DNA of 64,000 bases. Origin: Larimichthys crocea. Lineage: Eukaryota > Chordata > Actinopteri > Sciaenidae. A program made the translations under genes and the position numbers. Below are positions 13,213 through 22,437 of the stretch, piece after piece. The stretch spans positions 21,066,248 through 21,130,247 of the forward strand of contig NC_040032.1 in the NCBI RefSeq assembly GCF_000972845.2, in the 5' to 3' direction. The stretch's first letter is position 1. Every line of letters starts with the position of its first letter. The notes below the pieces were generated by a model that searched no databases, was not told where the DNA came from, and was given only the letters and a program-made list of their open reading frames with translations.

Positions 13213-13247
13213 CAAAGTATGAATTAAAACAAAGCAAACCCAAATCT

Positions 13248-13481
13248 CATAGGTTTATTAACTTTTCAGAGGATATGTACTTTAGGCCTATTTTTATTTA
13301 ATTCTCAGTTGTCCCCCAGGAGCAGACACGTGCTCTTTATTTTTATTTTTTCCAATATTTTATTCATCTGATCTGTCAGATGTCCGATGTTATGCACATT
13401 TTGACATCTGAACTTTTTATGTTCTTCAGTTTTTAAATATTTTTTTTGGTCCATCTCTTGCCTGTGGGCCATATTGTGCTT
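13248..13481 (+). repeat. Ancient direct repeat Y, copy 2
   Basis: Second member of the tandem pair with 12994-13212, about 35 bp downstream of it and in the same orientation. It carries the same ordered words, with extra A/T-rich insertions in the middle (around 13385-13420). Confidence 0.75.
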
Positions 13482-13544
13482 ATTTATCTTCCTTCATAGA
13501 GAATTTCCATTTAGGATACGGATCAGATACCAGGATTATAATTT

Positions 13545-13760
13545 GATATGACACTTGCGTAACTTGTTGACATTCTATTCAGGAGACAGATGTAAAAATA
13601 GAATCAGTATCTTTTTGTTTATCATACTTCCTGACATGTATTATTTAAAACAGAGCAACTCATAAGCTCTTATTGATATTGGAAATATCAAATTATGTAT
13701 GTAGTATTGGATGTACTTTAGATATACAGACAATTAAACTTGTCAAGTTGCTTCAAAATC
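13545..13760 (+). repeat. Ancient direct repeat X, copy 2
   Basis: Diverged, collinear partner of 12444-12570, with an added A/T-rich insertion in the middle. Together the four blocks read X-Y-Y-X, all in direct orientation. Confidence 0.5.
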
Positions 13761-13832
13761 AATTCATCAACCTATTCACTACCAGAGACCCTGACATCCT
13801 GTGAATGGTCGTCTCATAACTTTTGGTTTTGA

Positions 13833-14359
13833 CTCTTTTTGAATCTTTAGTAGTGATGGAGACTCATACTGGAATGTTCTGAACATGTGCCTCAAGTCCC
13901 ACAGGAATAATTAATACCTGGGGAGGTAATTGTTGAATATCAATCCCCTGTGAATATGCCAGCTGTGAAGTCAAAACTCCAGCGCTGCAGGGGGTGACAG
14001 GGAGATGTTCCTGTCACTGCTCCACCACCAGGAGACGTTCCAGAATTAAAGGAGTGAAATGTTGGTGATCGGTGGTTCCTGGCTGATGACCCTGCAGCTG
14101 ACCCGTGGGCACCGGAGGAGGTGCGACCGGCAGCAATGCCTAGCAGGCAGTTCCATCTCCCTGCATCTACTACAGCTGTGAAGTCAAAACTCCAGCACAG
14201 ATGTCTTACCATGTTTTGGTTAAGACTCCCCTCCCTGATGATGATCAATTTGTGGAAAATTATGATTTGGGGGCAAAATATACCTGGATACAACTTAAAA
14301 TTATGATTTGGGGGCAAAATATACCTGGATACAACTTTTATGACTACTTTTACAACTTT
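13833..14359 (+). repeat. Local 0.5-kb duplication, copy 1 (cut by the LINE)
   Basis: This segment is almost identical to 21957-22437. The differences I can list are five single-base indels, two C/T changes, one small complex change (near 14196) and a 41-bp tandem duplication at 14256-14337 found only here. The match stops exactly where the T-run of the minus-strand LINE starts (about 14357). In the other copy the sequence runs on. The continuation expected beyond the LINE (near 19790) is not there. Copy 1 is therefore truncated at the LINE, not simply interrupted. Confidence 0.9.
14256..14337 (+). repeat. 41-bp perfect tandem duplication
   Basis: A 41-bp unit starting AAAATTATGATTTGGGGGCA occurs twice in a row (14256-14296 and 14297-14337). 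The copy at 21957-22437 has it once. Forty-one is not a multiple of three, so the short plus-strand frame seen in the other copy is broken here. Confidence 0.95.
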
Positions 14360-14369
14360 TTTTTTTTTT

Positions 14370-14623
14370 AATACTTTATTTATAGGTTACAAGTTTTTTA
14401 AAAACAGTAACAGACATACATAAGAACAATCAACAGCAACATACAAACAACAAAACAAAAACGCAAAGGGCTGCCAAGCCGTTCACAAAGTAGCCATTTT
14501 GTTCAAACAAAGTTGTCACAAACCCAATATCTCCAGAGCAAGGTAAAATTACATAAGAGTTATTCCAATCCAACACTGTGTTGCATAGTTATGTGGCCAG
14601 ATAAGTCAGAGTCCCTGTGGTTG
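14370..14623 (-). other. LINE 3' untranslated region
   Basis: About 250 bp between the ORF2 stop and the A-tail. Its last part (minus strand) is rich in TTGTT/TGTTTT words and carries AATAAA at 14375-14380. No further frame is present. Confidence 0.7.
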
Positions 14624-17600
14624 TCAGGTGATGTGACAGTGTGCCAAGAAAGGTCCCCATATTTTCTTGAATCTATTTTGTGCATTGGGATTGTACAAAC
14701 AGAGTTTTTCCAACTGTATAATGGACAGCATTTCTTTCAGCCAGTGTGCAAAACAAGGTGGAGTAGTGGACTTCCACGTCTGGAGAATAAGTTTCTTAGC
14801 CACCACCATTCCAGTCCGCCAAGCCATCTGCACATTGCGTGGTAATTCGATAGTCTTTGCAGAGCAACCAAAAATGGCCAAGTCCTGGTTAGGCTGAATG
14901 TCCGTAGAATATGCTAGCGACAGCCACTTAAAGACTGAAGACCAATAGGTGTGCAGAGCTGGGCAGAACCAGAACAGATGCGCTAGTGATCCCTCGGCTG
15001 AACGACACCTGTCGCACACAGGAGACACTGATGGAAAGATGCGATTTAATTTTGTTTTTGAGTAGTGTAGTCTATGAATCACCTTATATTGAATTAGCCT
15101 GTAGCGTGAGTTGATAGAACAAGAATGAACTTGGGACATAACCACCTCCCAAAAGTCTGCTGATATCTCTGAATTAAGGTCGCTGGCCCAGGCTTCCCTA
15201 ATGTGGTCTGAAGAAACAGTAGTGATAAAGCAGTTCACAAATTTTGATACCAGCTGTTTCGAATCCGGGGGGAGTAAGAGATTTTCAAGGAACGGATGAC
15301 TGGTAGGGGTGGTTTCAAAGTGTGGGCAATTTTCTTTAGTATAATGTCTGACTTGAAGATATCGAAAGAAATGGGAATTTGGAAGATTAAACTTAGTCCT
15401 CAACTGAGCAAAAGATGCAAACCTGCCATCAATGTATAGATCTAGCAATGTTTTGATACCCCTCTCTCTCCAGACCCTGAACACCCCATCCAGCAGTCCA
15501 GGCTTGAATGAATGATTTTGACATATTGGAGCATGAATGGAAACACCAGGAGTCTGGCAAGCCACCTTTATCTGATTCAATATTCGCAAAGAATGCTTTA
15601 GGGTAAAGTTTTGTTTAATTGACTTGTCTACCAGGGCTGAATCAGAAAACAAAAGGGCAGGAAGTGAAGAGTTTTTGGCCGCAGAGGCTTCCAGTTGTAA
15701 CCACAAAGGACTCCTATCAATCAAATCACTCCCGCTTTTCCAATAAGTAAGGGCCCTGGAGTTAGCCGCCCAATAATAGTGTTTAAAAATAGGCAAACCA
15801 AGGCCACCCTTCCCAAGAGGTTTGTGTAGGTGAGCTTTGGATATCCTGTGTGATTTGTAGCCCCACACAAAGGGCAATATAATAGAATCAAGCTTCTTAA
15901 AAAAAGATGCATTTAAATACACAGGCAGATTTTGAAAAAGATAAAGGAACCTAGGCAGGCTCACCATTTTGATAGCATTAACCCGTCCAATCATGGATAG
16001 GGGCAGTGTCCTCCAGGACTCAATGTTTGTGCTGAGTTTCTCTAATGCTTCTGTGAAATTCAATCTGAAAAGATGCTTTGGGTTCTTCGTCAGTTTTAGT
16101 CCCAAATAGGTGAAACAGTCCTTCACCACTCTGAAAGGCAAATTACTTAGGAAGTCCTCCGTAAAATGATCCACTAAGGGCATAAATTCGCTCTTTTGCC
16201 AATTGATGGTATAACCAGAAATCTTCCCAAAGGAATTTATGTAGTCCAGTAGGATGGGGATAGAAACTACTGGGTTGGCCAAACAAACAAGGAGATCGTC
16301 CGCGTAAAGGGTCACTCGAGTCTCAATATTGCCCAACTTGATGCCTTTCAAGTCTGGATGACCCCTAATACCAAGTGCCAATGGCTCCAGTGCAATATCA
16401 AACAACAAGGGAGACAATGGGTCCCCTTGGCGAACGCCACACTGCAAGGAAAATGGACTGGACGCATCACCATTAGTTAGAATTGAGGATTTTGGATCAG
16501 TGTATAGTATTTGAACCCAATCTATGAATCTGTCGCCAAATCCAAACCTCCTTAGTGTTGCAAATAAATAGGGCCACTCTATCATATCAAAGGCTTTATG
16601 AGCATCCAATGATAATATGGCAGCATTGTCGTGCTTGCTGTAAGTAGTGTATAAAATATTGAGAATTTTGCGGACGTTGCAGAAAGAGTACCTGCCTGCG
16701 ATAAAACCAGTTTGATCTGGGTGAATGATACTAGCCATATGCTTGCCCAAGCGGTTTGCCAGTACTTTTGTGATTATTTTCAAATCGTAATTTAGGAGAG
16801 CAATGGGCCTGTAACTGCCAGGGTCCGTTTCGTCTTTATCTTTTTTTAATAAAACACAAATGTTTGCTTCATTGAGAGTGGAAGGGAGCCTCTTGTTCAT
16901 AAATGTATCTTGAATCATTCGCAGCAAAATAGGAGCAAGGAGATGCTGAAAGGCTTTGTAAAACTCAGGTCCAAACCCATCTGGTCCAGCTGCCCTTCCA
17001 GTGGGAAATGCTTTGATGGCTTCCTGTAACTCAACCAGTGTAAAATCCAAGTCCAAATTCTCCCTGAAAGTGCCATCCAGCTGTGGGAACTGAAGTGAAT
17101 CAAAAAACTGGTCAAAGTCTTCCTGTGTAGCTGTTGATTTGGAAGTGTAAATTTCAGAATAGAACTCGCTAAATCGTTTGTTGATATCTTTTAAGTCTGT
17201 TAGCATCAGGTCAGATTTAGATTTAATTTTATAGATGGCTCGTTTTGCCTGTTCTCCCTTTAACTGCCTAGCTAATAACTTCTGAGGTTTGTCACCAAGC
17301 TCAAAGTGTCTCTGTTTAAGTTTTAGAAGTGTCTTGCCAATTTGTTCCCCTAAAATGGAATTATATTCATATTTTAACTTAAGAATGTTGTTGTAGTCCG
17401 TTTGGAGCAAAGAGGTTTTATAAACCTGTTCAGCAGCCAGCAATTCCTTCTCAATCGTATCCAACCTGCCCCGTTTAGCCCTTTTCAATGTTGCTTCGTA
17501 GGAAATAATTTGGCCCCTAATGTATACTTTAAGTGTTTCCCACAGAATTGAGTCATTCACCTCCCCATTGTCATTTATCTCAAGAAACTGCGAAATGTGT

Positions 17601-18406
17601 GATGTGATGTATTCCTTAAATACCTGATCTGTGAGCAAAAAAGGGTTAAATCGCCAACTGTAGGCCTGCCTAGGAAGGGACAAATTAAGTTTAAGGGTGA
17701 TTGGACAGTGATCTGATATTATTATGCTGTGGTATTTAGTGTGGTTAATATTAGAGACCAACCTCGAATCCACTAAAAAGTAATCAATTCGTGTGTAAGA
17801 TCTGTGTACATGAGAGTAGAAAGAATACTCACGGTCAGAAGGGTGATGTAATCTCCATATGTCCACCACCTTCTTCGACATAATCAAATTGTTAAGAGTT
17901 TGTACAGCAAGGATTTTAGGTGGAGGAGCGGATGAGAACCTATCCAGATATGGATCTAGATAACAATTGAAGTCACCCCCGATCAGTATATAACTCGAGT
18001 CATCATCTGGGATCTGATCAAACACCTTGCGAAAAAAAGCTGGATCATCTGTGTTCGGTCCATAAATATTTACGAGTATAATGGGGAATGAATTGATATA
18101 GCCAGAGAGAATTATGAACCTGCCATTCGGATCAGTTATAGAAGAGTGAAAACGAAAGGGTACAGATTTACGGAAAAGAATAGCCACACCTCTAGCTTTG
18201 GATGTAAAAGGTGACTGGTAGACCTGCGAAATCCAATTAGTTCTAAGTGTTCTATGCTGAGTGGCTTTAACATGTGTTTCTTGCAAGAATATTATGTCAG
18301 AATTCAGAGACTTCAAATGCGCAAAGACTTTACCCCGCTTAACTGGGTGACCTAAGCCACGGACGTTCCAAGAGACCAGGGATAAGGAATCAAGTATGTT
18401 ATTCAT
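14624..18406 (-). CDS. LINE ORF2: endonuclease-reverse transcriptase
   Basis: An intact 1260-residue frame with ATG at 18406. Residues 1-240 match the apurinic/apyrimidinic-type endonuclease of L1 elements: WNVRGL with Asn14, LQETH with Glu43, GGDFN with Asp145 and Asn147, RIDY with Asp208 and SDH with Asp232/His233. A linker follows, then the reverse transcriptase at about 465-745: GPDGFGPEFYKAF, SYRPIALLN, HPDQTGFIAGR, LSLDAHKAFD (Asp601), GVRQGDPLSP and the catalytic YADD at 701-704. A C-terminal zinc-knuckle-like C-x2-C-x8-H-x4-C lies at 1131-1148. In the family, ORF2 nicks the target and copies the element RNA from the exposed 3' end in the nucleus. All key residues checked are present, so the copy may be competent. 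Codons are unlike an annotated host gene only in that no introns occur. The minus-strand ORF1 lies upstream. Confidence 0.95.
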   Translation of the reverse strand: MNNILDSLSLVSWNVRGLGHPVKRGKVFAHLKSLNSDIIFLQETHVKATQHRTLRTNWISQVYQSPFTSKARGVAILFRKSVPFRFHSSITDPNGRFIILSGYINSFPIILVNIYGPNTDDPAFFRKVFDQIPDDDSSYILIGGDFNCYLDPYLDRFSSAPPPKILAVQTLNNLIMSKKVVDIWRLHHPSDREYSFYSHVHRSYTRIDYFLVDSRLVSNINHTKYHSIIISDHCPITLKLNLSLPRQAYSWRFNPFLLTDQVFKEYITSHISQFLEINDNGEVNDSILWETLKVYIRGQIISYEATLKRAKRGRLDTIEKELLAAEQVYKTSLLQTDYNNILKLKYEYNSILGEQIGKTLLKLKQRHFELGDKPQKLLARQLKGEQAKRAIYKIKSKSDLMLTDLKDINKRFSEFYSEIYTSKSTATQEDFDQFFDSLQFPQLDGTFRENLDLDFTLVELQEAIKAFPTGRAAGPDGFGPEFYKAFQHLLAPILLRMIQDTFMNKRLPSTLNEANICVLLKKDKDETDPGSYRPIALLNYDLKIITKVLANRLGKHMASIIHPDQTGFIAGRYSFCNVRKILNILYTTYSKHDNAAILSLDAHKAFDMIEWPYLFATLRRFGFGDRFIDWVQILYTDPKSSILTNGDASSPFSLQCGVRQGDPLSPLLFDIALEPLALGIRGHPDLKGIKLGNIETRVTLYADDLLVCLANPVVSIPILLDYINSFGKISGYTINWQKSEFMPLVDHFTEDFLSNLPFRVVKDCFTYLGLKLTKNPKHLFRLNFTEALEKLSTNIESWRTLPLSMIGRVNAIKMVSLPRFLYLFQNLPVYLNASFFKKLDSIILPFVWGYKSHRISKAHLHKPLGKGGLGLPIFKHYYWAANSRALTYWKSGSDLIDRSPLWLQLEASAAKNSSLPALLFSDSALVDKSIKQNFTLKHSLRILNQIKVACQTPGVSIHAPICQNHSFKPGLLDGVFRVWRERGIKTLLDLYIDGRFASFAQLRTKFNLPNSHFFRYLQVRHYTKENCPHFETTPTSHPFLENLLLPPDSKQLVSKFVNCFITTVSSDHIREAWASDLNSEISADFWEVVMSQVHSCSINSRYRLIQYKVIHRLHYSKTKLNRIFPSVSPVCDRCRSAEGSLAHLFWFCPALHTYWSSVFKWLSLAYSTDIQPNQDLAIFGCSAKTIELPRNVQMAWRTGMVVAKKLILQTWKSTTPPCFAHWLKEMLSIIQLEKLCLYNPNAQNRFKKIWGPFLAHCHIT

Positions 18407-18766
18407 TTGTGATACCTTGAAGGAGCAACAAGATTAAACAATAAGCAACAAAAGGTAACAGCATTGTAATAAAACATAAAATCAGCATTGGCAGCCAGCA
18501 AAAAACAACAAAAAAGAAAAGTCAAGTGAACAGTTAACAGATAAATGAACAAACCCCCCAACCAGTGCTTCCCCAAACGAAGCAAAGTTACCCTCATCCA
18601 CATTAGGGACCACCGGGCGAAGAAGAAAAGGAAAAAATCCTCTAAATCACAGCCCCTCTATGGCACACACCTTGCAGAACCGTTTAAGTATAAGATGAAA
18701 AAAAAAAACGCCACAATAAAAGTTTACTCAGCGCACGTTTAGACTCTGCATTCAGAATATAGCCTT

Positions 18767-19606
18767 TCAAAGTTTTTGGTCAACAAAGTTCTTAGCTTCT
18801 ACCGGGTTGCTGAATACCTTCACTTGATCCTGGTAATGAACATGAAGCCTGGCCGGGAAGCGCAGCGAGTGGCGGATCTCTTTTTCCCGCAGCAGCTGAA
18901 GCACATCACGAAATCCCCGCCGTTGTTCCATCACCTCCGCGGTATAGTCGGGAAAAATCAAAACACGCTGACCTCCGTAATCCAGTGACCGCTGTCTCCC
19001 GAGCCGCAGAATCTTTTCTTTATCCTGCGCGAGATGCACCCGTGCAATTATTGTACGGGGTCTGGAGCCTTCCGGTGGTTTGGGCTGCTGTGTGCGGTGC
19101 GCCCGATCGATGATTACCGGCTTGGTAAAGACGTCATCCCCCAACAGCTTGGGAATTAAGTTGGCGACAAACTCTGTCGGCCTCCCTTTCTCCTCACCTT
19201 CGGGAACGCCGACAGTCTTTATATTGTTTCGCCTGGATCTCCCTTCCAGGTCCGAAAGCTTGGCCCGGAGCTTTTTGTTTTCCTGCTGCAGCTCCGCGAC
19301 TGAAGTTTCCACAGCATGAATGCGCTGTTCGTGGTCCGCGGTCTGGTTTTCGTTGACGGCCAACCTCTCCGTGAGCGCTTTCTGGGCGGACAAAAGATTC
19401 TGGAAACTCAGCTCAAACTTATCGAACCTTTCGTTAAAGGACTGCAGCAACTTGTTCGACATTTTCTGCCATATTAGTGGAAGCTCGTCTTCCTCCTCGG
19501 CCGGTGACATGCTCGCCGGTTTCGTGCTAGCTTGCTCACTGATAGCAGCAGCTGCTGCTAGCGAGCGAGTAGCTCCCTTTCCGCCTCGTGAGGTTTTCGT
19601 TGACAT
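18767..19606 (-). CDS. LINE ORF1: coiled-coil nucleic-acid-binding protein
   Basis: The open frame extends upstream to 19672, but the codon there is TTG. The first ATG is at 19606, giving 279 residues starting MSTKTSRGGK, which I take as the start. Residues 1-45 are basic then alanine/serine-rich. Residues about 46-122 form a heptad-like coiled coil (ELQQENKKLRAKLSDLEGR). Residues about 125-210 carry the RRNNIKTVGVPE and IIDRAHR motifs of the L1 ORF1 RNA-recognition domain. About 211-279 match the C-terminal domain. In L1 elements ORF1 trimerises and coats the element RNA. No stop or frameshift is seen. It lies about 360 bp upstream of ORF2 on the same strand, as expected. Confidence 0.9.
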   Translation of the reverse strand: MSTKTSRGGKGATRSLAAAAAISEQASTKPASMSPAEEEDELPLIWQKMSNKLLQSFNERFDKFELSFQNLLSAQKALTERLAVNENQTADHEQRIHAVETSVAELQQENKKLRAKLSDLEGRSRRNNIKTVGVPEGEEKGRPTEFVANLIPKLLGDDVFTKPVIIDRAHRTQQPKPPEGSRPRTIIARVHLAQDKEKILRLGRQRSLDYGGQRVLIFPDYTAEVMEQRRGFRDVLQLLREKEIRHSLRFPARLHVHYQDQVKVFSNPVEAKNFVDQKL

Positions 19607-19788
19607 ATTCGTGTCAGTATTTACGATAGACTCAAGAATGGTCACAAGGCAAATACTTAGTCGAAAATGCAAAGTCTGCCATGCAAAATTGCGCTTTTAA
19701 TTAGTTAAATTTGGTGTGCCACGAGGAGCTCGAAAAAACACGTCTACTCTGTCCGCATCCTACAGCGCCCCTACAGCGCCCCCCCCTT
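19607..19788 (-). promoter_or_regulatory. LINE 5' untranslated region
   Basis: Short leader between the G-rich presumed 5' end and the ORF1 ATG. It includes two near-adjacent GGGCGCTGTAG words. In LINEs the internal promoter lies here. No promoter motif could be identified by eye, and the 5' limit is judged from the change in composition. Confidence 0.45.
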
Positions 19789-21798
19789 TGCACACTGTTT
19801 AACTATGATTTGTCACCAGATTTTGTGAAACTGAAGCTGCAGACATGATCATGTCATTGTGTAGATGCCTCGGTTGCATCAGCGCTACAGTCTATAAAAT
19901 ACATTGTTGTATTATTTAAATGTAAATATTATTTAAATGAAGAGATTTGAATTAGGGGTTATACGAACCCATGTGGCCACAATGACGATTAGTTTGTTAT
20001 ACTCTCTACATGAATCTTTTAATTGTGTACATTTGTCAAACACTCAAAGAGGCTGTTCTGTTTGAATGCCAACACAAATAGTCATGTGTTTAACTTCATT
20101 AAAGTTGTAAGTTGCTCTAATTTCATTACTAACTAGGCGGTTTCATGTTTAAAGGAATAGTTCGACATCTTTGGCTTTCTTGCTGAGTTAAATGAGAAGA
20201 GGATACCACTCTCCTGCATGGATAAACTGTTTGTATGTCTAAATCTAAAATCACACAAAAAAGTAAAAAAACATAATTCTCTGCATTACAAATATGCAGG
20301 CGAACAAAAGATACTTGATAACTCTTGGAGCTCAGTTTAAAGAAAGATTTTCTTGATTGATGTGTCTCTTCGGGTTGGGCTGGGTGTTCTTTTTTTCTTT
20401 CCTGTCGGAAAAAAAATAGAAATGAAACCACATTGAAAATGGAGCCAAGATTTTCAACGCGCCCCACTGGAGTAAGTTACGTGTTTTGGAAGCTGTATGA
20501 ATATGTCATGAAGAGACTTCTGTTGCTTGGTGAAGTCTTTTTTTTCTTGTCAGCTCACATTGAGAAGCTGTATTCAGTGTCCAAGATGACTGCACGTAAC
20601 CTGAATAAAAACATAGTGTAGGTGAGTGCAGACACAGTGTAGACAAAGCAATTGAAATTCTAAATACAAAACATGGAACAACATCTGAGATTCACAACCT
20701 CAGCTAGCTGCACAGTCCTTACAAACTATGCAGAAAACAAGCATGCATGAAGTATAATGCGTAATCCTCAACAGTTTATCTTGAGGCTAATGCACTGAAC
20801 TTATTAGAACACAGTTCAGCAGATAGACAGTTAATAAACTGTTTTTGAGACTAATCCGCCATTATGCATCATTATCAGCACTCTGCTGTCTAGGTCACAG
20901 GGATTTGTGGCATTTGTACTGGAGCAATGTTTTTTTTTTTCGCAAAAACAATTAATATGTGCAGCAGGAGTCAAATACCTGTAGGTAAACAGCAGAGCAA
21001 AGAGCCACCACAATGCAGAGAGGCAGTTTTCTACACCTCTGATACAATTAAATTGGTTGTACTCTTAATATTGGTGGTATCGAACACTAACCGCGGAAAC
21101 AGAACGCTTCCTGACAGCTACTGGGGTCACAAGGCAGTAAGTACTGCTGTGCCGTTGATTTAAATTCACCCAATAATTAAGAGACACATTGATTCCCTGC
21201 AGAGAAATGGAGAGAGTTGCTGAGAGAGACTCTGTGTCCTGTTTGCTTCCTGTAGCCCCTGCAGCGTTGGGCCATCAGATATGCGTTAATTGGGAAATGA
21301 GCAGAAGTCAATTCCACTTAAACAGACAGGTGGTGTGTGGACACATCGATGTTCCATGCATTGTTGACTCCCTTCATTTTCTTCCTCCCTGATTTCCTCT
21401 GTGTAATTGACAAAGCGACGAAGGGAATGAGAATGTGTGTCCTAGATTTGATTGTCTGTGTGAGTGTAATGTGCTGTGTAAGAGTTTAAAACTAAAAACA
21501 TCATGTACTACTTGAATGTGTATGTGTGCCCCCCGCCATGCTACCATCTCCTTTTGAAATGAATCAGCTGCTCAGAGTAGAGTTTATTTTACGTATCAGG
21601 GTATCGTAAGAGCTCAATTACCACAAATCGAATAGAATAAACTTAGGGGGTAGTTAATACTGTAGTGATGAAATTAGTTTTTATATGCGTTTAGTAATGC
21701 AAATATATGCTTGTGTGGGTGCCTGTCTGTTTCTGCCAGGGTTGTTTTCCCTCACATCGTGTGGGCAGGTGGAGTACAAACCCTACACATAACAGGCA
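19789..21798. other. Spacer between LINE and microsatellite
   Basis: Non-coding DNA. The only repeat recognised is the fragment at 20149-20225. It contains no sequence matching the downstream continuation of the 0.5-kb duplication (22438 onward), which argues against a simple LINE insertion into copy 1. Confidence 0.5.
20149..20225 (+). mobile_element. Fragment of a fish non-autonomous repeat
   Basis: It begins TTTAAAGGAATAGTTCGACA and continues with 'GGCTTTCTTGCTGAGTTAAATGAGA', 'GATACCACTCTC'. I recognise this arrangement as the left end of a very common percomorph fish interspersed repeat. The right end is not visible. The identification is from memory. Confidence 0.5.
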
Positions 21799-21821
21799 GA
21801 CACACACACACAACACACACA

Positions 21822-21881
<60 letters not shown>

Positions 21882-21886
21882 ACACA
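21799..21886. repeat. (CA)n microsatellite
   Basis: An interrupted CA array of about 88 bp, followed at once by the purine/G-rich stretch and the assembly gap. Confidence 0.95.
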
Positions 21887-21946
21887 AAAAAGGGGGAAGG
21901 AGAAAGGGGAAAGGGGAGGGAGAAGGGGGGGGGGGGGGGAGAGAAA
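21887..21946. repeat. Purine tract with G-runs before the gap
   Basis: Sixty bases of only A and G, with several GGGG runs and a final run of 15 G (21925-21939). The sequence is capable of forming G-quadruplexes and is hard to sequence, which may explain the adjacent gap. Confidence 0.85.
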
Positions 21947-21956
21947 NNNNNNNNNN
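21947..21956. other. Assembly gap (10 N)
   Basis: Ten unknown bases of presumably arbitrary length. The sequence to the right starts immediately inside the duplicated segment, so the contig join is uncertain. Confidence 0.99.
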
Positions 21957-22437
21957 CTCTTTTTGAATCTTTAGTAGTGATGGGACTCATACTGGAATGT
22001 TCTGACATGTGCCTCAAGTCCCACAGGAATAATTAATACCTGGGGAGGTAATTGTTGAATATCAATCCCCTGTGAATATGCCAGCTGTGAAGTCAAAACT
22101 CCAGCGCTGCAGGGGGTGACAGGGAGATGTTCCTGTCACTGCTCCACCACCGGAGACGTTCCAGAATTAAAGGAGCGAAATGTTGGTGATCGGTGGTTCC
22201 TGGCTGATGACCCCGCAGCTGACCGTGGGCACCGGAGGAGGTGCGACCGGCAGCAATGCCTAGCAGGCAGTTCCATCTCCCTGCATCTACTACAGCTGTG
22301 AAGTCAAAACTCCAGACAAGATGTCTTACCATGTTTTGGTTAAGACTCCCCTCCCTGATGATGATCAATTTGTGGAAAATTATGATTTGGGGGCAAAATA
22401 TACCTGGATACAACTTTATGACTACTTTTACAACTTT
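21957..22437 (+). repeat. Local 0.5-kb duplication, copy 2 (no LINE)
   Basis: Near-identical to 13833-14359 but with the 41-bp unit once and with no LINE. The homology continues to the gap edge on the left, so the full left extent is unknown. Inside, a 22-bp word (AGCTGTGAAGTC...) occurs twice, at 22083-22104 and 22294-22315, 211 bp apart. The same word pair is in copy 1 at 13961-13982 and 14174-14195. Confidence 0.9.

Larger units (their letters stand above)
14357..19788 (-). mobile_element. Near full-length L1-like LINE retrotransposon
   Basis: On the minus strand the element runs from about 19788 (5' end, G-rich leader with a direct repeat of GGGCGCTGTAG) to a 13-base A-tail at 14357-14369. 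Two open frames lie in the order ORF1 (18767-19606) and ORF2 (14624-18406), separated by about 360 bp. An AATAAA hexamer lies at 14375-14380 on the minus strand, only a few bases before the A-tail. Both frames are uninterrupted, which is unusual for most genomic LINE copies and suggests recent insertion. No clean target-site duplication could be found at the two ends. The 5' boundary is approximate. The domain order (coiled-coil RNA-binding ORF1; apurinic-type endonuclease plus reverse transcriptase plus C-terminal CCHC in ORF2) fits the L1/Tx1 group. The exact family was not determined. Confidence 0.92.

Noticed and set aside
13940..14317. Minus-strand frames in the two duplicated copies (also 22093-22563)
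   Set aside because: They differ between copies through indels, run against the plus-strand frame and show no domain.
18403..18603. Short minus-strand frame between ORF1 and ORF2 of the LINE
   Set aside because: Falls in the inter-ORF spacer, overlaps ORF2's start by four bases and has no family match; considered chance.
19607..19672. Upstream extension of ORF1 to 19672
   Set aside because: The first codon there is TTG, and the added residues are outside the conserved ORF1 arrangement. The ATG at 19606 is preferred.
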